Source: Paramecium tetraurelia
Taxonomy: Eukaryota; Ciliophora; Oligohymenophorea; Peniculida; Parameciidae
Reading direction: 5' to 3'
Assembly: GCF_000165425.1 (NCBI RefSeq)
Contig: NW_001798957.1
Coordinates: forward strand, 124,001 to 188,000
Length of the DNA stretch: 64,000 nt
The notes under the pieces are model-generated. The model did not search any database, was not told the DNA's origin, and saw only the letters and a list, made by a program, of their open reading frames with translations. Position 1 is the stretch's first letter. Each line of letters starts with the position of its first letter. Below are positions 35,601 to 50,000 of this stretch, piece after piece. A program made the position numbers and the translations under genes.

Positions 35601-38600
35601 AAATAACTAGCAAATCCATCTAGAATTATAACAAATGCTAAGCCGAATCCAAAATAGTTGACTATAAATACTAATGAAATACAAAATAGAAATGCTATGT
35701 ATGAAGCACTATATTAAGTACTTAGTATGACTACTCCATACCAGTCATCACTTGTTGAAATGTCATATACTGCAATCCAAGATTAGTAGATGTTACCAAA
35801 ATAATGAAACAATGCCAATTCTCCACTATCTGGAAAATTGAAGATCTGCAATGAAAACACAGCATAATTTAATATTAAAAAGAATAACAACAAGGTCATC
35901 ATAGCATAATTAGGGAATGTCTAATATGAGATCACCATCATATTTTGAGCAAACGTATTGTATTTGATGACTCTAAAGAAGAATAATGATTTCAAAATTC
36001 TGATGTAGGTGAAACTTTCAATTAAGACCTCTTCATCCTAATAGATTGTGAGAGTCAAAATTCTTTCAATGGCTGAAATCATGATAACCAAACACCCTAA
36101 AATGTTACTCACTTTGTATAAATAACCCTTTATGCATATTGATTTAATGAGGATCTCCAATACCAATAAGATATTCACTGATAAATCGAAGAAATCTGAA
36201 ATACCAGAATCATAATAATCTGAGAATGCAATGAGTAAAGTATCAATGCATACGAAACTATCGATTATTACCATAACAAATTATTGAGTAATGAAAATTC
36301 CTAGATAGAATTTAATGTATTCTAAATAAAACATAAATCCTTTTGCAAAATAATAATTCCATCCTCTATTTAAGTCTTGTATCACAGAATTAGCCTTGTA
36401 ATTTTTCATTAGATCATTCCCTGACCATTTCTTTTCTATAAAACCCTCAATTATTTGAGAATCTTAATCGTAATATTTTTGCTCGTAATCTTTAATTTCT
36501 TAAGTTTCTACTTTCAATTCCGCATTTATAATCTTCTCTATCTATTGATAAGGTAATTATATCCCATCTAATAACATGTATCTTGATAATTAGGGTATAG
36601 ATTTGCTAAACTAGGTGCTCTATTGAAATTTCTAGGAATACATATGCTTTAAGCTCTTTCCCTTTTTAATTTATATTATTTCTTAAGGGTATTTTTCAAG
36701 TTTAGATTGGTCGAGATTAGAACTTATTTCATCTTCACTCAATTCTCTCACTGATATATTGTTTTCCTCATTGGCTTATTGAATCTAATTATAATGCATT
36801 GCGAAATTCGATCTTCTAATTGGAAATAGATGCTCCTCTTTTTTTGAGTTCTCCTTGACTGGGTCTTTTTGTGTATCAACTACATAAGTTTAAGTAGCAA
36901 ATATTTTAGGAATTTTTTTGGTTTTGGCTTTGGTTTGTGTGGGTATAGGTGCTTTAGGTTATATTTCTAAATCTTCCATAGAATTGAATTAATTGGGAGT
37001 TCCCTTAATTATTTACTTATTAAGACTGAGATAATCAATACTTAAGAAAGTGTAATAGAGTTAGAGTTCGTTAAAGTGATTTTCATTCGCTTAAATTATA
37101 ATTTTCATTTAATTTTGAAGTTTATGATTTGGGAAGAGGATGTAAATTATCCAACTACCAAATGTATACTATTGTTAAATTAAATGTCTTTCATTTATCA
37201 TTTCATTTTTTTATCTTGCTGATAACAACTTTGTTTTTTCTTAATTAGCAGTTTCGGGAAATATGTGCTTTTATCCTTTTATATGAGGTTCATCTTGAGA
37301 ATTGTTTGAGAATGACTTACTGTTTAATCTACCAGATTTCCCTTTTAAATAATTCTTATAGGATATTTAGTAGTACTACCACATGCCAATGGCCTTTAAT
37401 TTTTATAGATTTACACTAATCTGATCTTCGTAAGATTCAGGTTTGATAGGGTTTTTAACATAATATTCTTAAGTTTTGTGATAGCTTACTTTTAGGACTG
37501 CAATCAACAATTGAAAATAAAACTTATTGATAGCGAAGATGATAAAAATGTACAAGATACAAACAAGGGGATTAAACTATTTCATTAATACGTACATAGA
37601 GATGGTCCAATCATTCACAACACTAGTCCTGATAGTTTAGAAATAAGAGAAAATAATATCATCAAAATGAGTTGGAGTATCTAAATTACTTAGTTGTCGA
37701 GCACAAATATATCCATGTTCACATTCAACATAGCCACACACATCTTCTTCAAATTTCTCTAATGAAAATATGCCCAATTCCTCATTCATACAACGATATC
37801 TGATGACTCCATTAAATGCATACAACATAATCAAAGCGATGAGAATTGTGAACAATATCAGAATCAATATATTTTCAACTATCTGTTTTACGGCCTCTTG
37901 GATTGACATAAGCATAATGTTTAAGGTACTGCTAATCTTACCAACATAAAAGGGAATCCTTATCAATCTAAAGGTTGAAACATCAAAAGGAATGTAATCA
38001 TTTTCTATAAGGAATAGAAAATATAATATCAAAATTATTAAGTCATAAATATTCCAAAATGAAGAGATGTATTTTTTAAATCCTTGACCAGCCAAATGAA
38101 TTAATGAGTCTGCGAAGTAGAGTGCACATAGTATATATTAATACGATTAGATTTCATTTTATTAAGTAGATGATCTATTGAGGAACAAAATGATATTCGT
38201 TAATGTCAGAAACATTTCATAAAGATCAAAAGCTGTCCATTGCAATAAACGATAACAACAAATCTCAAAACCAACTACAATAAAAAACAATATTTTCCTA
38301 AAATACAGCAATTTATTATTGTCCTAGTAGTATTTTATCTCCATTAATAACCATTTAAAATTATGGTTCACCTTCAATTCGATGTTATAATTTTAACTTT
38401 CTTCATTATATAGATTCTCATGGAGCATTAACAAAATATTATTCTCCTTTTCTTCCTATTCCTCAGGTTTTTCTTCTGCATTAGTTGTTTGAAATTACTT
38501 CTTGAGATCTTCCTAATTATCTTATACTTCCCTTTATATTGTTTATTACTGTTTGTTAGTTTAACTTTCATCGATGCAATCTCCAAAATTGGAGGCATCC

Positions 38601-39097
38601 AATCTATATGACTCATTTTCTTTTAATAATTGCTCAAATGCCTTTTTAGATGCTTATCTTGTTAATGCTTCATTTAAAATAATCATTGAGTGCTCTTATT
38701 CTATATTATAGGTATTATACTGTTCTGATGCTGACTCTTCATCTCTCGCTGGTTTCTCATAAATTTGATTTTCCTATAGTAAAATTAGAGTCTAATTGTT
38801 TTGAGTTGTTCTGTTCTATGTGAATCGCTTTTTATCACTCCTCAGAGTTTGAGATTTTTGCGATGATTTTAAACTTTCCTTCATCATTTAAGTTCCTTTT
38901 GAAAGCTATGATTCAGGTTTATTTTTATCCAACACTACGGAAGCTGTCTATAATTTTTATTTGTTTTAATCTTATTGCTCTTGTTTCGGATCGCTTTGAG
39001 CATCCCATTTATTCTTTTTTTAGGCTTGTTTACCTTTTTAAGGTTATTAAAACACAGATACTTATTTCTGCTACTTTACAGCGTTAACTTATTACAT
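32611..39097 (-). CDS. Four-domain voltage-gated cation channel with altered filter (channel A)
   Basis: About 2100 residues. A long charged cytoplasmic N-terminus (MQQVNAVKQQKQVSVFQQPQ...) leads to four six-helix repeats of the voltage-gated Ca2+/Na+ channel type, and the C-terminus carries the post-S6 region (GEPLGARRGDNIWDAAKHAS), a basic IQ-like stretch and an acidic tail. Pore signatures: domain I RTSVVNDWTISMY, II DISTSDDWYGV, III VLSTFDLWAQT, IV TFKCTIENGWRFIY. In Ca2+ channels each repeat contributes one acidic residue. Here, by alignment to the neighbouring paralogue, I and IV have Asn in that position while II and III keep Asp. Selectivity may therefore differ from a classical Ca2+ channel. 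Many short introns are needed. The gene is head to head with a paralogue (40037-46991). Paramecium ciliary Ca2+ channels of this type control the action potential and ciliary reversal (family knowledge). Confidence 0.85.
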
Positions 39098-40036
39098 AAA
39101 ATAAATATTAGATTAATACAAATTTCACAATAGCACAAAGAGTTGTATGTTAATTATGAGCATTTTTTGAAATATCAAAGAAAGCCGTATTTAATAAATT
39201 TCAATAATATGTAGAAGTTTAAAAAAATAATGAAATTCCTTGAACATTCATTCCAATATGATTAATAATCGTATGCCATATAGGAACATACATTTTAGAC
39301 ATTATTATTTTGATCCCCTTCAATTATAACCCAAAAAACTTTGAGTCTCGTCAAATCGCATTTTCATTTACTAATTAAAGGGGTCTTGGTATAAATATGT
39401 TGTAAGAACTAATTAATGAATTATAAAATAATAGGAGATCAGGAAAAATATTGTTTTAATCAAGGAAATGATGTACCAAAAATATCATATATATTGTTTT
39501 TTAATATTTTTTATATTAGTTGATTTTAATAATAAATCACATCAAGTTAATAATCAAACTTATTTCATGTTTTTGAAAAAGGTCTTTGAAGAATTTCCTG
39601 CTGAATTGGAAACACTAGCTCATTTTTAGAAAGGATGGATATACATCTAAATATTGAATAAGCAAATGTGATGATATAAAATAGATACAGAGATTTAGGG
39701 GATTTATTTTATTACTAACTATATTCATAATCAAAAGTGAAGTATTTATTATAATTGTATATTTTTAACGAACTAGAATGAACTCATTCTAAAAATTATA
39801 AATATTATGACTTATTTTTATTCGTTATCGATATCCTATATGTCTTCTGTAGAATTAAAGCATGCAACCTTAAAGGAATTGGTTTTTGTTAAGAACAATT
39901 CTTAAAAGTTCTTTTTGGCTAATACTCAGTTATTGAATTTTAGAGATTTCAGATGATAGTTTATTCTTATGTTTTTATCTGTAAGCACATCTCATGTTTA
40001 TATTGAATGAATCAATTTGTGTATATTATTTTAATT
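39098..40036. promoter_or_regulatory. Shared upstream region of two divergent channel genes
   Basis: A 939-bp AT-rich region between the start codons of two large paralogous channel genes, much longer than the usual spacer in this window. No gene is supported on either strand. It must hold both promoters; no specific site is recognised. Confidence 0.5.
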
Positions 40037-43000
40037 ATGTAATCTCCAATAGCTAGAAAGAAGCATCCTTCTAAAACTTTTGTTGTCAAGAAGAACACTC
40101 AATTGTTTTAATCTGCCGATCATGGGAACAAGAGATAAAAATCATAAAAAATGGACAAATCCTCCAGAAGAAGAGGAAATTTCTTGGATAAATAGGACGC
40201 ATTTTAAATCAATAAATATGCAGCCAAGATCAACCATAGTTCTGATTCAGAATCTGATAGCGATGTTTCTATTGGAAAGTCTGGTAAATCTGAAAGTTCT
40301 GAATCCAGCATAAAATCAGCAAAAACAATCAGACCACGCTCATCCAAAAGAATACGAGGAAATCTTAATTAATACACACAAGACTTATTCTCGACTATAA
40401 TAAGGAAGACGGAAAGCCAAAAGGACTAGCAAAAGTAAGAATATATCCTATGATTTAAGAGAGGAAATTTAGTAAAAATTATTTGAAAGAATGGCTGACA
40501 AAGCTACAGCAGAGAACTATTTACTCCACTAAAATTTAGAAAAATTTGACTAGCCTTTTAAGAGAAGCAATCAATTTTCAAAGGATGGGTAAGATTCTGA
40601 ACATTCGTTTGAAATATTTTCTAACCTCTCAAATGAAGATAAGCAATCATATAATTCGGACACAAGTGTTTAGATCGAAGAAGTTTAAGACCAATAGAGA
40701 ATCTCACAACAGAGAGAAAATTCGTGCCATAGTCTCAAGATGTCCATCTAAACTCCCAATGCTGAATTTAGTGTAAACCAATAAATTTTATTAGTCTACC
40801 TATTTCAAACCCAGAGTCTCTAATTTACGGGTATCCCTAGCTGGTTTTAGTCCCTTGTAAGTTAGTCATTCATCCTAATCTTCCGAAGATGTATGAAACA
40901 ATTATTAATTAGGAGAATTTTGACCAATTATAAAACTTGTCAAATTAATTCGACAAGATTTATTAAAAATTATCTTATGTTAATGGAGCGTAATTTATCA
41001 AATATAGAAAACTTGAAAGCTTCCGTAAATACCATTTGATTTATGTAATAATCAAAAATAATTGAGAGCTCTTATATAGATAATTACAAAATGTTAAAAT
41101 TTAGAAAATATGTGCTTTACTTATATTTGATAATAAAGAGACTTTCTAAAATTATTGTAAGATCCAGACTATTTTAATACATATTGACTTTAGTTACCTT
41201 AGGAAACATAACTATTTATGTGTTTGAACATCTTTAATAGTAAGAGAATAAATATAAAGATATTTATTTTAGTAAATATTATAATTTAAAACTTAGTTTT
41301 TTTATGGTTTTATGTCGTAGATATAGTGTTATAACTGTGTGCTTTCGGATTGTTTCGTACGAAATTAATCTTTCTATCAAGAGTGATCGATGCTTCATTA
41401 ATTATTCTATTTTATTATCATTTAAGCTATTCTGACAATATTTTGGACATAACACCATTGAGAATGACAAGATTGTTGAAGCATCTCGGAGGTATTTTTG
41501 CTGGTACGTAAATGTTCATAATATAAAAAAGGGTTATAAAGAATGATTGAAGCATTAATAGAATCCTTAAAATTTATTTTGGAATCAACAGCAATTGTAA
41601 TTTTATTTGCTTTATTTTTTGCCTCTCTAGGAACTTCATTATTTATGGGTTTGCTTAATTAAAGATGCTTGCCATCAGATGAGTCAGAATGGGTGTAATG
41701 TTAGCAAGGTTTATGTCCAGATGGAATGACTTGTTAGATGACAGACAAATCATATAATATTCCAACAAACTTCAACAATATCATCTATTCTTTTGGCCTT
41801 ATTTTAAAAACAGTTACAATGGATGATTGGAGCTGGGTCATGTATTATACAATTAGGGCATTTCATCCAATTGTCTGGATATATTATGTGTTGATAATAT
41901 TTGTGGGGGGGTTTTTCGGATTCAATCTTCCGATAGCAGTATTTAAGACTCATTTCAGCGAAATGCAATTTAGAGAGGTGAAACATTAAGATGAAAGAGA
42001 AAATGTACTCAGCAAATCTAATTTGACTAGAATTGGATTTTATCACTACATAATTTAGTTGAATTAATTTTTGCTTTCAGACTCTCCTGATATCATAATA
42101 AATGAGCCTTAGACAAACAAAATACAATAATTTTTTGATTTATAACCAAGAATTTTATTGGGAAGTGTCTTAAATGAAAATCGAATGAATGAAAGCAATT
42201 TTTCTCACCTAAAAAATTAAATAAAAAACTTTTCACTCAAATTCTACCTCCTGCCAAAATTATCTATTCTTTAAAAATTCTACCTTAATTTGGACATCAA
42301 GAAATTTACTTTAGATTCAAAAATTTAAGAAACTATTAAATAATTTAGCAAATCGTCGTTTTTACTTGAAAAATATGTAGATTATAAATATCAATATATA
42401 TAAACAAGTCAATTAGATATACTAAGAAATTCACTTTTTCAGGTCCTTAAAACCACAGATAATAAAAATTCTAAAGCCTATAAAAAAAAAGTGTTTTACT
42501 ATTAACCAATTTAACGGAAGAAATAAGGAATTTAAAGAGAAGGAAAATCATTTAAATCTGAATCAATAGGAGCAATACAAGCAAATAATCCGAGATCTTT
42601 TGCTTAATTACCTATAAAAGTTTCAAAAAGAATAAAAAAAAATAGTTTAAATCCTTCAGAAATACATGGTGTAAAATCTAGTTCAATGTCTTATTCTCCA
42701 AATGTGGGAGAAATTCATAATAAAGAAATTGAAAAGTAGAGAAGGAAGTTCCCTTACTTTATTAGTGAATAATAAAAGTTCGTTCCTAAAGAAACTTTGT
42801 ATAAGCCTTTTACGATATATCATTGTGGCGAATTGAAAGTACTTTTACATGGGAATTATTTGGATTATGAAGATGTTTAAAAGAGGATAAAAGCCAAAAT
42901 TAAATTTAAGCAGGAAGAGGAACTAAGATTTTAAGATGAATACACCAAAATCAAGAGAAAAGAGTTTCAAAAGAGATTCATTAAATCAAGAAATTGGTCT

Positions 43001-46000
43001 GGGAACAATATATTGGCCAATAATTGGGTTTTAATAAAAAAGTTCAATGATATTTTTTAATAGCTAAACCTAAGGGATATTGAAATTTGGCAAAAATCTT
43101 TCAGTGGTATTTTGATGGCTTTGAGAAAATATGCATTTTTGATAATGCACTTTAAGTTAACAAAATTTATTTTTGATTTAACAATTCTTATTAATACACT
43201 ATTTTTAGCTTTACAAGGTATAATATAAAGAAGCATAATTGATTAAGTAGAAGATATTGCCACAATATTATTATCGACTGAAATCATTCTATAATTGATT
43301 GTCTATAAACCAAGTAATTTATTATAAAAGTATTAGGAAGAATTGCAAAAAACAAACATCTTGTAATTGAATTACTCATAGTCATCTTGAGTTTGATAGA
43401 ATTCGGGTTTAGTAGCTATTTGAATGTAAGTGAACAATATTTAAGACTAATGAGATCTACAAAATGCCTTCTATTTTATAGATGCATAGCCTACATCTAC
43501 ATGGCTCGAATAATTGGAGCCATAGCATAAATTACATACAAGTCTTATGTCTATTTGGCCTTTCTTATGTTCTTTATGATCTTTACTTTTGGGTTGATTG
43601 GAATGGAGTTGTATGCTAATAAATTCGATAGTTATCACAAGGAAGGTTATATGCATTCATTTGATGATCCAGCGAAAGCATTTATGACAGTATTTAATAT
43701 AATGACAAATGATGATTGGTTTGGAGTTTATAGAATTGGTACAGAAGTGTAGACAGAACTCTCAATAACTTATTCTATTGGGTTGGTGTTTACACTCAAC
43801 TATTTTATTTATGGAATCATGATGGCTATATTATTGGATGGATTTAGCCAATATTTAGAAAGGGAATCCACAAACGACTAAAATGAATTCCTGAAAGATA
43901 AGATTAAATAAATAAATAAACTCAACAAGCAATTAAATTCTTAGGCTTCAGAACATGATTCTGATTCAGAATCCGAATCAAACTCTAGTTCATCCTCAAT
44001 ACAATAATACTAGGATTAAGCTAACAATGTCTAAAGTGTTACTAATAGATATCATGTAAGAAAGGAGAGTATGTCCCCTGACAATATCTTAGCATCTTCT
44101 AATAATTTAAGAGAGTAATTAAAGAGGGATAGTAATTTCACAGAAAAAATATTTCATTCTCTACAATTCCCAGTGGCCAGAACTAGAAAAATGGATTAAT
44201 AGGAGGAGGAGAAAAAGAAAATAAAAGAAGATTTTAGAAGATTAAAGGGCAAAGTCAACATGCTAAGGGTGAAGTCTTCTGAACCGAAAACTATTAAATA
44301 TTTGTAAGATAATTTAGAACAGGTCTACAAGAAAACATTCAAACAGAATCATAAATTGTATGCTGGGGTTGATTGCTTGCAATCCTACTATTGCTTTAGT
44401 AGATCGAATTCTTTAAGAAAACTCTTCTTTAGAATCAGTGTTAGTGCTTATACCAAATATTTTATTGATTTGATATTGCTTCTCTCCATTACTTATTTGG
44501 CTCTACCACAGGATATTTAGGAAACACCCTTGTGGGTTACCATATTATTTATTTTGAATTCAACAATTTTTATTGAATTTATAATTAAATCTATCGCTTT
44601 TGGGGCATGTCTTGATAAGGGATCATATCTAAATGTATTTATTTTTATAATTCATAGTATACATGGAAGGTGATTGATTTAGTATATATAATTGTGTATT
44701 ATTTGGAATTCTTTAAAATTGCCAATCTACCTATTTTTATTGTGATAGAGACCTTTATATATTTTAGACCTTTGAAGTTGCTTTATCGAATAAAATGGGT
44801 AGTTCGAGTGAGAGCAGCTTTAACATAATCCTTATTTGATATTATCAATGTTTTTGTAGTCTTGCTTTTAGTGTGGCTAATGTTTGCTGTTTTTTCAATG
44901 ATGCTGTTTGCAGGTAAAATGGGGTTTTGTGAGGAATAAATAAATTATGATGTGGGGTAGTAGGAGTGTATGAAACAAGGCAAAGAATGGAGAGTATATA
45001 AGCACAATTTTGATAATATTACTACTGCAATGCCTGTATTATTCATTATTTCAACCTTTGATGGATGGGGTTCAGTCTTATGGGTGTCACAGAACAGCAG
45101 AGAAGCTTCGAATGGCCCGCATCCTTATTTCAGTTAAATTCCATCATATTTATTTTATGTGGCCTTTTGCACTGTAGGATCAATGTTTTTCCTGTAGTTG
45201 TTCACTGGTGTGTTATTCATCAATTTAAAGGCCAACTCGAAATTAATGGAGAACCAGTAATTAACATAGGCACAATTAGAGTATATTAAGATTTCAGAAA
45301 TCATTCTACATGATCATCCCATAAGAGCCTCCTTACCTAGATCTTAATTAAGGAGGATCTTGAGTAATTTCATTATGAATAAATACATGGATTTGTGCAT
45401 GTTTTCTATTTTGCTAGTAAATTGCGTTGTTATAATGATGATTTATCATTCAGCTGATGATCTTTATAATGGAAGGATCAATAAGATTCATCATGTTTGT
45501 ACTTTAATTTTTGCGACTTGGTTGCTACTCCAATTTTTGATCTTAGGAATCAATAGATTTAAGGATAATTTATGGAGAACCTATACATCCTTGGTTATTA
45601 TTTTAGGAGTTGTTGATTTGATTCTGGATTATAAATATGATTGGTTCCGGTTGTATTGCTACTCAACCTAATTAACTTAGCATTATTAATTGCTGAGAGT
45701 GTTGTACACTCTGAGAAATTTAAGAATCATACTCATCTTCCAAGGATTGTAGAAGCTCTAAAGATTAGTAAGAGTAATGTCATTTGCATTTCCATTCTTA
45801 CTTAAGATTCTTTTCATCCTCCTAATTATAATGGTTGTGTTTGCCTTTTATGGAGTGATGTTATACGGAACTATAGACAAGGGGGAAGTCATTAATGATC
45901 TAATCAATTTTTCAAACTTTTGGTTGGCAATGTTGACACTTTTTAAATGCGTTAGTGGTGATGATTTTCGATCCATTATGAATGACTGTATGCATCACAA

Positions 46001-46991
46001 TCCTTATTGTTCAGAAGACCCTAAATATTGTGGTTCACCCTATGCTTAAATCTATTTTATTTCTTTTATGCTCATATCTAATTATATCCTATTGAATTTG
46101 TTTGTTTTGGCAATGATAGAATAATTTGAATTCTTCTTTAACAATTAAGATTCCATTCTTTAAACATACGTAGAAAATATCGACTCATTTAGAAAAGCAT
46201 GGTTCAAATTCTCAAGTTAGAATGGACAAGTATTAAGCATTAGATGCTTGCCTCATCTATTGATTGAAATCAAAGAACCACTCGGCTGTAAACCCTATGA
46301 TAATGTGTGGGATGCTGCCAAATTGAGTTTGCAATTTAATCTATTTTGTGACATTGGAGATAACATCTCCTATAATTAATTGCTATACGAGATTTTTCAT
46401 CGTCGATATTAGAAGCAGATCTTCGACCAATGTTCAGAAATGGCAGCTCAAAAGATGTCTTAGTTCCATAAGACTATGATTTTTAGATTAGCCTACTATC
46501 GAAGAAGAGGATTTAGATAGAGAAGGAAAAACATTGGACCTCAACTTAAATTAGATGGAAATGGCAATATAATGCATATGTTATTGATGTCGTTAGTTGC
46601 ATTCAAAGTCTGGAGATCATATACCAATCACATAATTGCTAACATTATTACGGACTAATAATATTTCTCGGAAAGAACTGTAAGGGATACTGAACCTATC
46701 AGACATTCTATTACACTGAAAAGCATTGAGAGTTAAGAATCTAGGATAAAATTAAATGATAATCCTGTTTATCAAAAAAGAAGGATGGGTAGAATGAAGA
46801 GAGTTTCATTGCAAGGATAAATTAATGACTATTTACCAGGGGATTGCATAAACGTATGATTTTTCATCTTATTTTAGCCAAAACCTGTGTTAAAAAGAAA
46901 AAGTAGTTTTGGGATAGAGGAAGGAAATGTTTAAACAGTTTATCATTCGCGTTAAATATAGAGGATATAAAAAATATATAAATTGAATTGA
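40037..46991 (+). CDS. Four-domain voltage-gated Ca2+-type channel (channel B)
   Basis: About 2200 residues. The N-terminus (MQSPIARKKHPSKTFVVKKN) is long, Ser/Asn-rich and cytoplasmic. Four six-helix repeats follow; repeat I ends near 41990, II near 43870, III near 45250 and IV near 46140. Pore signatures: I LKTVTMDDWSW, II IMTNDDWFGV, III ISTFDGWGSV, IV LFKCVSGDDFRSI. Each repeat offers an Asp where Ca2+ channels have Glu/Asp, giving a DDDD ring consistent with Ca2+ conduction. After repeat IV comes KEPLGCKPYDNVWDAAKLSL, the same post-S6 block as in channel A, then a basic region. The frame appears to end at 46857-46859, but a 24-nt intron (46855-46878) carries it on to TGA at 46991. Many other short introns occur, for example GTAAGAAT...TTAAG near 40435. 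The gene is paralogous to, and divergent from, channel A. Confidence 0.87.
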
Positions 46992-47059
46992 TTATTATTA
47001 TTATGATTAATTCTAATATGTAACAAAGTATAAATTTTGAATTGAGATTCATATCCTTT

Positions 47060-50000
47060 TCATACTTCGTCCTATTATAATCTAGAATTATTATGAAAAC
47101 TTCTCATAGATACATTTTTAGATGGCCTGATTCTTTCAAATGGGTTACGATTCGATTTACTTCTTTTATACATTTTTTTTTCAACTCCCTTCACATAAGA
47201 ATAATAATAAGTGATTTTCTTAAGAATTTCATCTATATTAAATTCAGGGAAATACACAAGAGTAGATTTACAACAATCAATCTCAATATTTTGATTTGGA
47301 TGAACAATATCCAGAATCTTCTATTGCAAATAATTCTCTTATATATATTCGGCAGATTAGCTTACCGGGTCAATTTAAGTAATACTCGGAATAGGATTTG
47401 CTTACCCCATTTTTTTAGACTCTCGAATGCTGACTCTTCCTAATTTCTAATCAAGTGTTGCAAACAGCTATTATTTTTATTATTGACTTGGACTTAAGTT
47501 TACTTATTGAGATTAATTAATTTTTCGCTAGAGTTGCTGACCTAACTATAAAGTTGTTTTTCTTTTCTTCCTTCTTCTCTCACCTCCAATTTACATTCTC
47601 CTCTCTTAATTTTCAATCTATTTCTTGATTAATGATTCTTTCATATCACTCTACTCACTAGTCCTGCTAAGCTGTTTCACTAAATATTTATCTTAATCTA
47701 ATTAATAAGTTAGATTTCCAAACTTTTAGGACAAGAAAAAATTGTTGAGTTCATCAAAATTACATGATCTTCTAGGACTACTTTAGAGTGCCTTATGGTA
47801 TAATTTATTGTTAAATGAAGTAGGGATTTGATTATTGGCAACACCATATATTTATGATTATTATTATTCTAATGCTTCAGTTTCTTTTTCTAAGATTTCT
47901 TTCTTAAATACTTAGAAGGCTTTGTATTTTTCTTTTCCAAATTAATTTTTCTAGAATAACGTGAGGCTTTTTTTTAGCTCATGAGTTGGTGTGATATCTT
48001 TCAAATCAGTTGTCATTCCTCCTGTCAACGTTTTTGTGCTTTTCTTTTAAAATGCCTTTTAAATTTCACCGTTTGTGATAATTGGAGAATCTTACAGATT
48101 TTTAGAAATCTCATCTGCAACTGATGAATCTAATTCAATTTTTTTGCTCAATTAAAATCCTAGAGATACCAAGTACTCGTCTGTATATTCTCTATAATAA
48201 CTTAAATTATTTACTATTCAGTTATATTTTCAACTAGTAATTTTAGTGCTCCTTCTTAAATACTATTGAGAGCCTCTCTAGTTCTTGATTTCATCGATTG
48301 TCGATAAGGAAATTTAAGCCTATTATTCAATCTGACAGTTTTGAAACTACTAGCTATTTTATTAATGTTGGGTTACAAAAATACAAATGGACATCTAAAT
48401 ACATTAATATTATTACTGGATAAAATTGTGAGTCCATCCACAAACTTCACATACATTTCCAGTACCTTTAAATTAGGGATCAAACAACAATCTATCCCTC
48501 TTCATACAAAATATTTCATATTCTTAATCACTTTCACTAATAACATTAATAAAGTCCTCGTAACTAATGAGATTATGAAGAAAATTATTACTCAATATAA
48601 GCCATTTAAGTAAATCTTAAAGCCCTTACTTTATATTCATACGGCTGCTATGTTATGAACTCTCTCTCTCCTAAAACTGCTCTAATATTGGATCATATGC
48701 ATTACCCAGAATTGACCTTATTGAGAAAAGTTTCTGTGGCTTCATAATATTCATTTTCATCTACTATTAGTATATATAATTACTCTTATGATCTGCTACG
48801 AATTCTAAGGCTCCTGAAAGTACAAACCAAATTTTAGTTGGTTGATCAAATCGAGAATACAACACCTCTTCCGGTAACACTTTTTTCTCCTTCACAAATT
48901 AACATAGATTATTAATTGTAAGTTCTTTAAAATTTTCTCTCAGAAATCTGGACTTCTTAAGAGTATTACTATATAAATCTGTCAAAACCTCCTCTCTCAA
49001 ATGTTTAGTTAATTGATTGATAAATATCTCTGCATGACTATCTTCCTCTTGTTCAAGTTGGAAAAAGTATTCAAAATACTTCTTGACCTGGAGGATAAAT
49101 TAAACCATTACTTTTAATGACAGATTAAGATTTAGACCTCGTTTTCTAATATGTGAATGAATTTGACGCAATTTAAACTTATAAGTAGTCTTTTTATCAG
49201 ACATCTATTTAAAAATATTGCCGATATTTGAAATACAATATCCAAATACTCCACAAAGTAGCAATGTTACAACGATAACAAAAATCCTTTCAAAAGTTGT
49301 GACTGGTACAATATCTCCATAACCCACTGTAACTGTTGTGATTACACTCCAATATAGAGATATGATATATCTGTCAAACCAATGATAATCAAAAGCCTAT
49401 CTATCATAATGAGTTAGCCAATTGTCAGTTATGCCAAAAGATTCATATTCTGTTAATGCAACAAAATGCCATGCACATCCACAAAAGTGACCTGTCAAAA
49501 CCAGAAAAAAGATAAGCTTTAAAAGATCAACAACAATTTGGATGTTCTCCTAATCATATCAGTTTATTATTACTTCCAAATTCAATATTTCTTCAATATT
49601 TTGCATCAAAGGAGTCAGTCTCGTCAATCGAAATAATAATGTGTATCTAACAAAAGGTATGTTCATATTTGACATCAGGAATGGTATTACAACCACTAAA
49701 TCCCAAAAGAAATTGTCTTTCAAATAATGTTTCACTATAGACTTTCTATCTTCATGCATCAAACCCTTATCATAATAAGCAGTATTAAAATTAATTATTA
49801 TCTCCGCTATAAATATCCATGATGGTAACAAATCAAATAAGTATTCAAATACTCCTTAAGTTTAAATATTGAAACTGATGTTTATGGGAATGTAAAATAT
49901 GTTCATCACAATGAAGAGTAATAACAAAATATCCCAGACAATCTTAAATTTGCTATCAGGTCTTATGACTATTATGATTCTACTTAATAATTCTAATCCA

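Noticed and set aside
47093..47443. 116-residue plus-strand frame
   Set aside because: Antisense to the C-terminal tail of the K+ channel, which reads through in one minus-strand frame.
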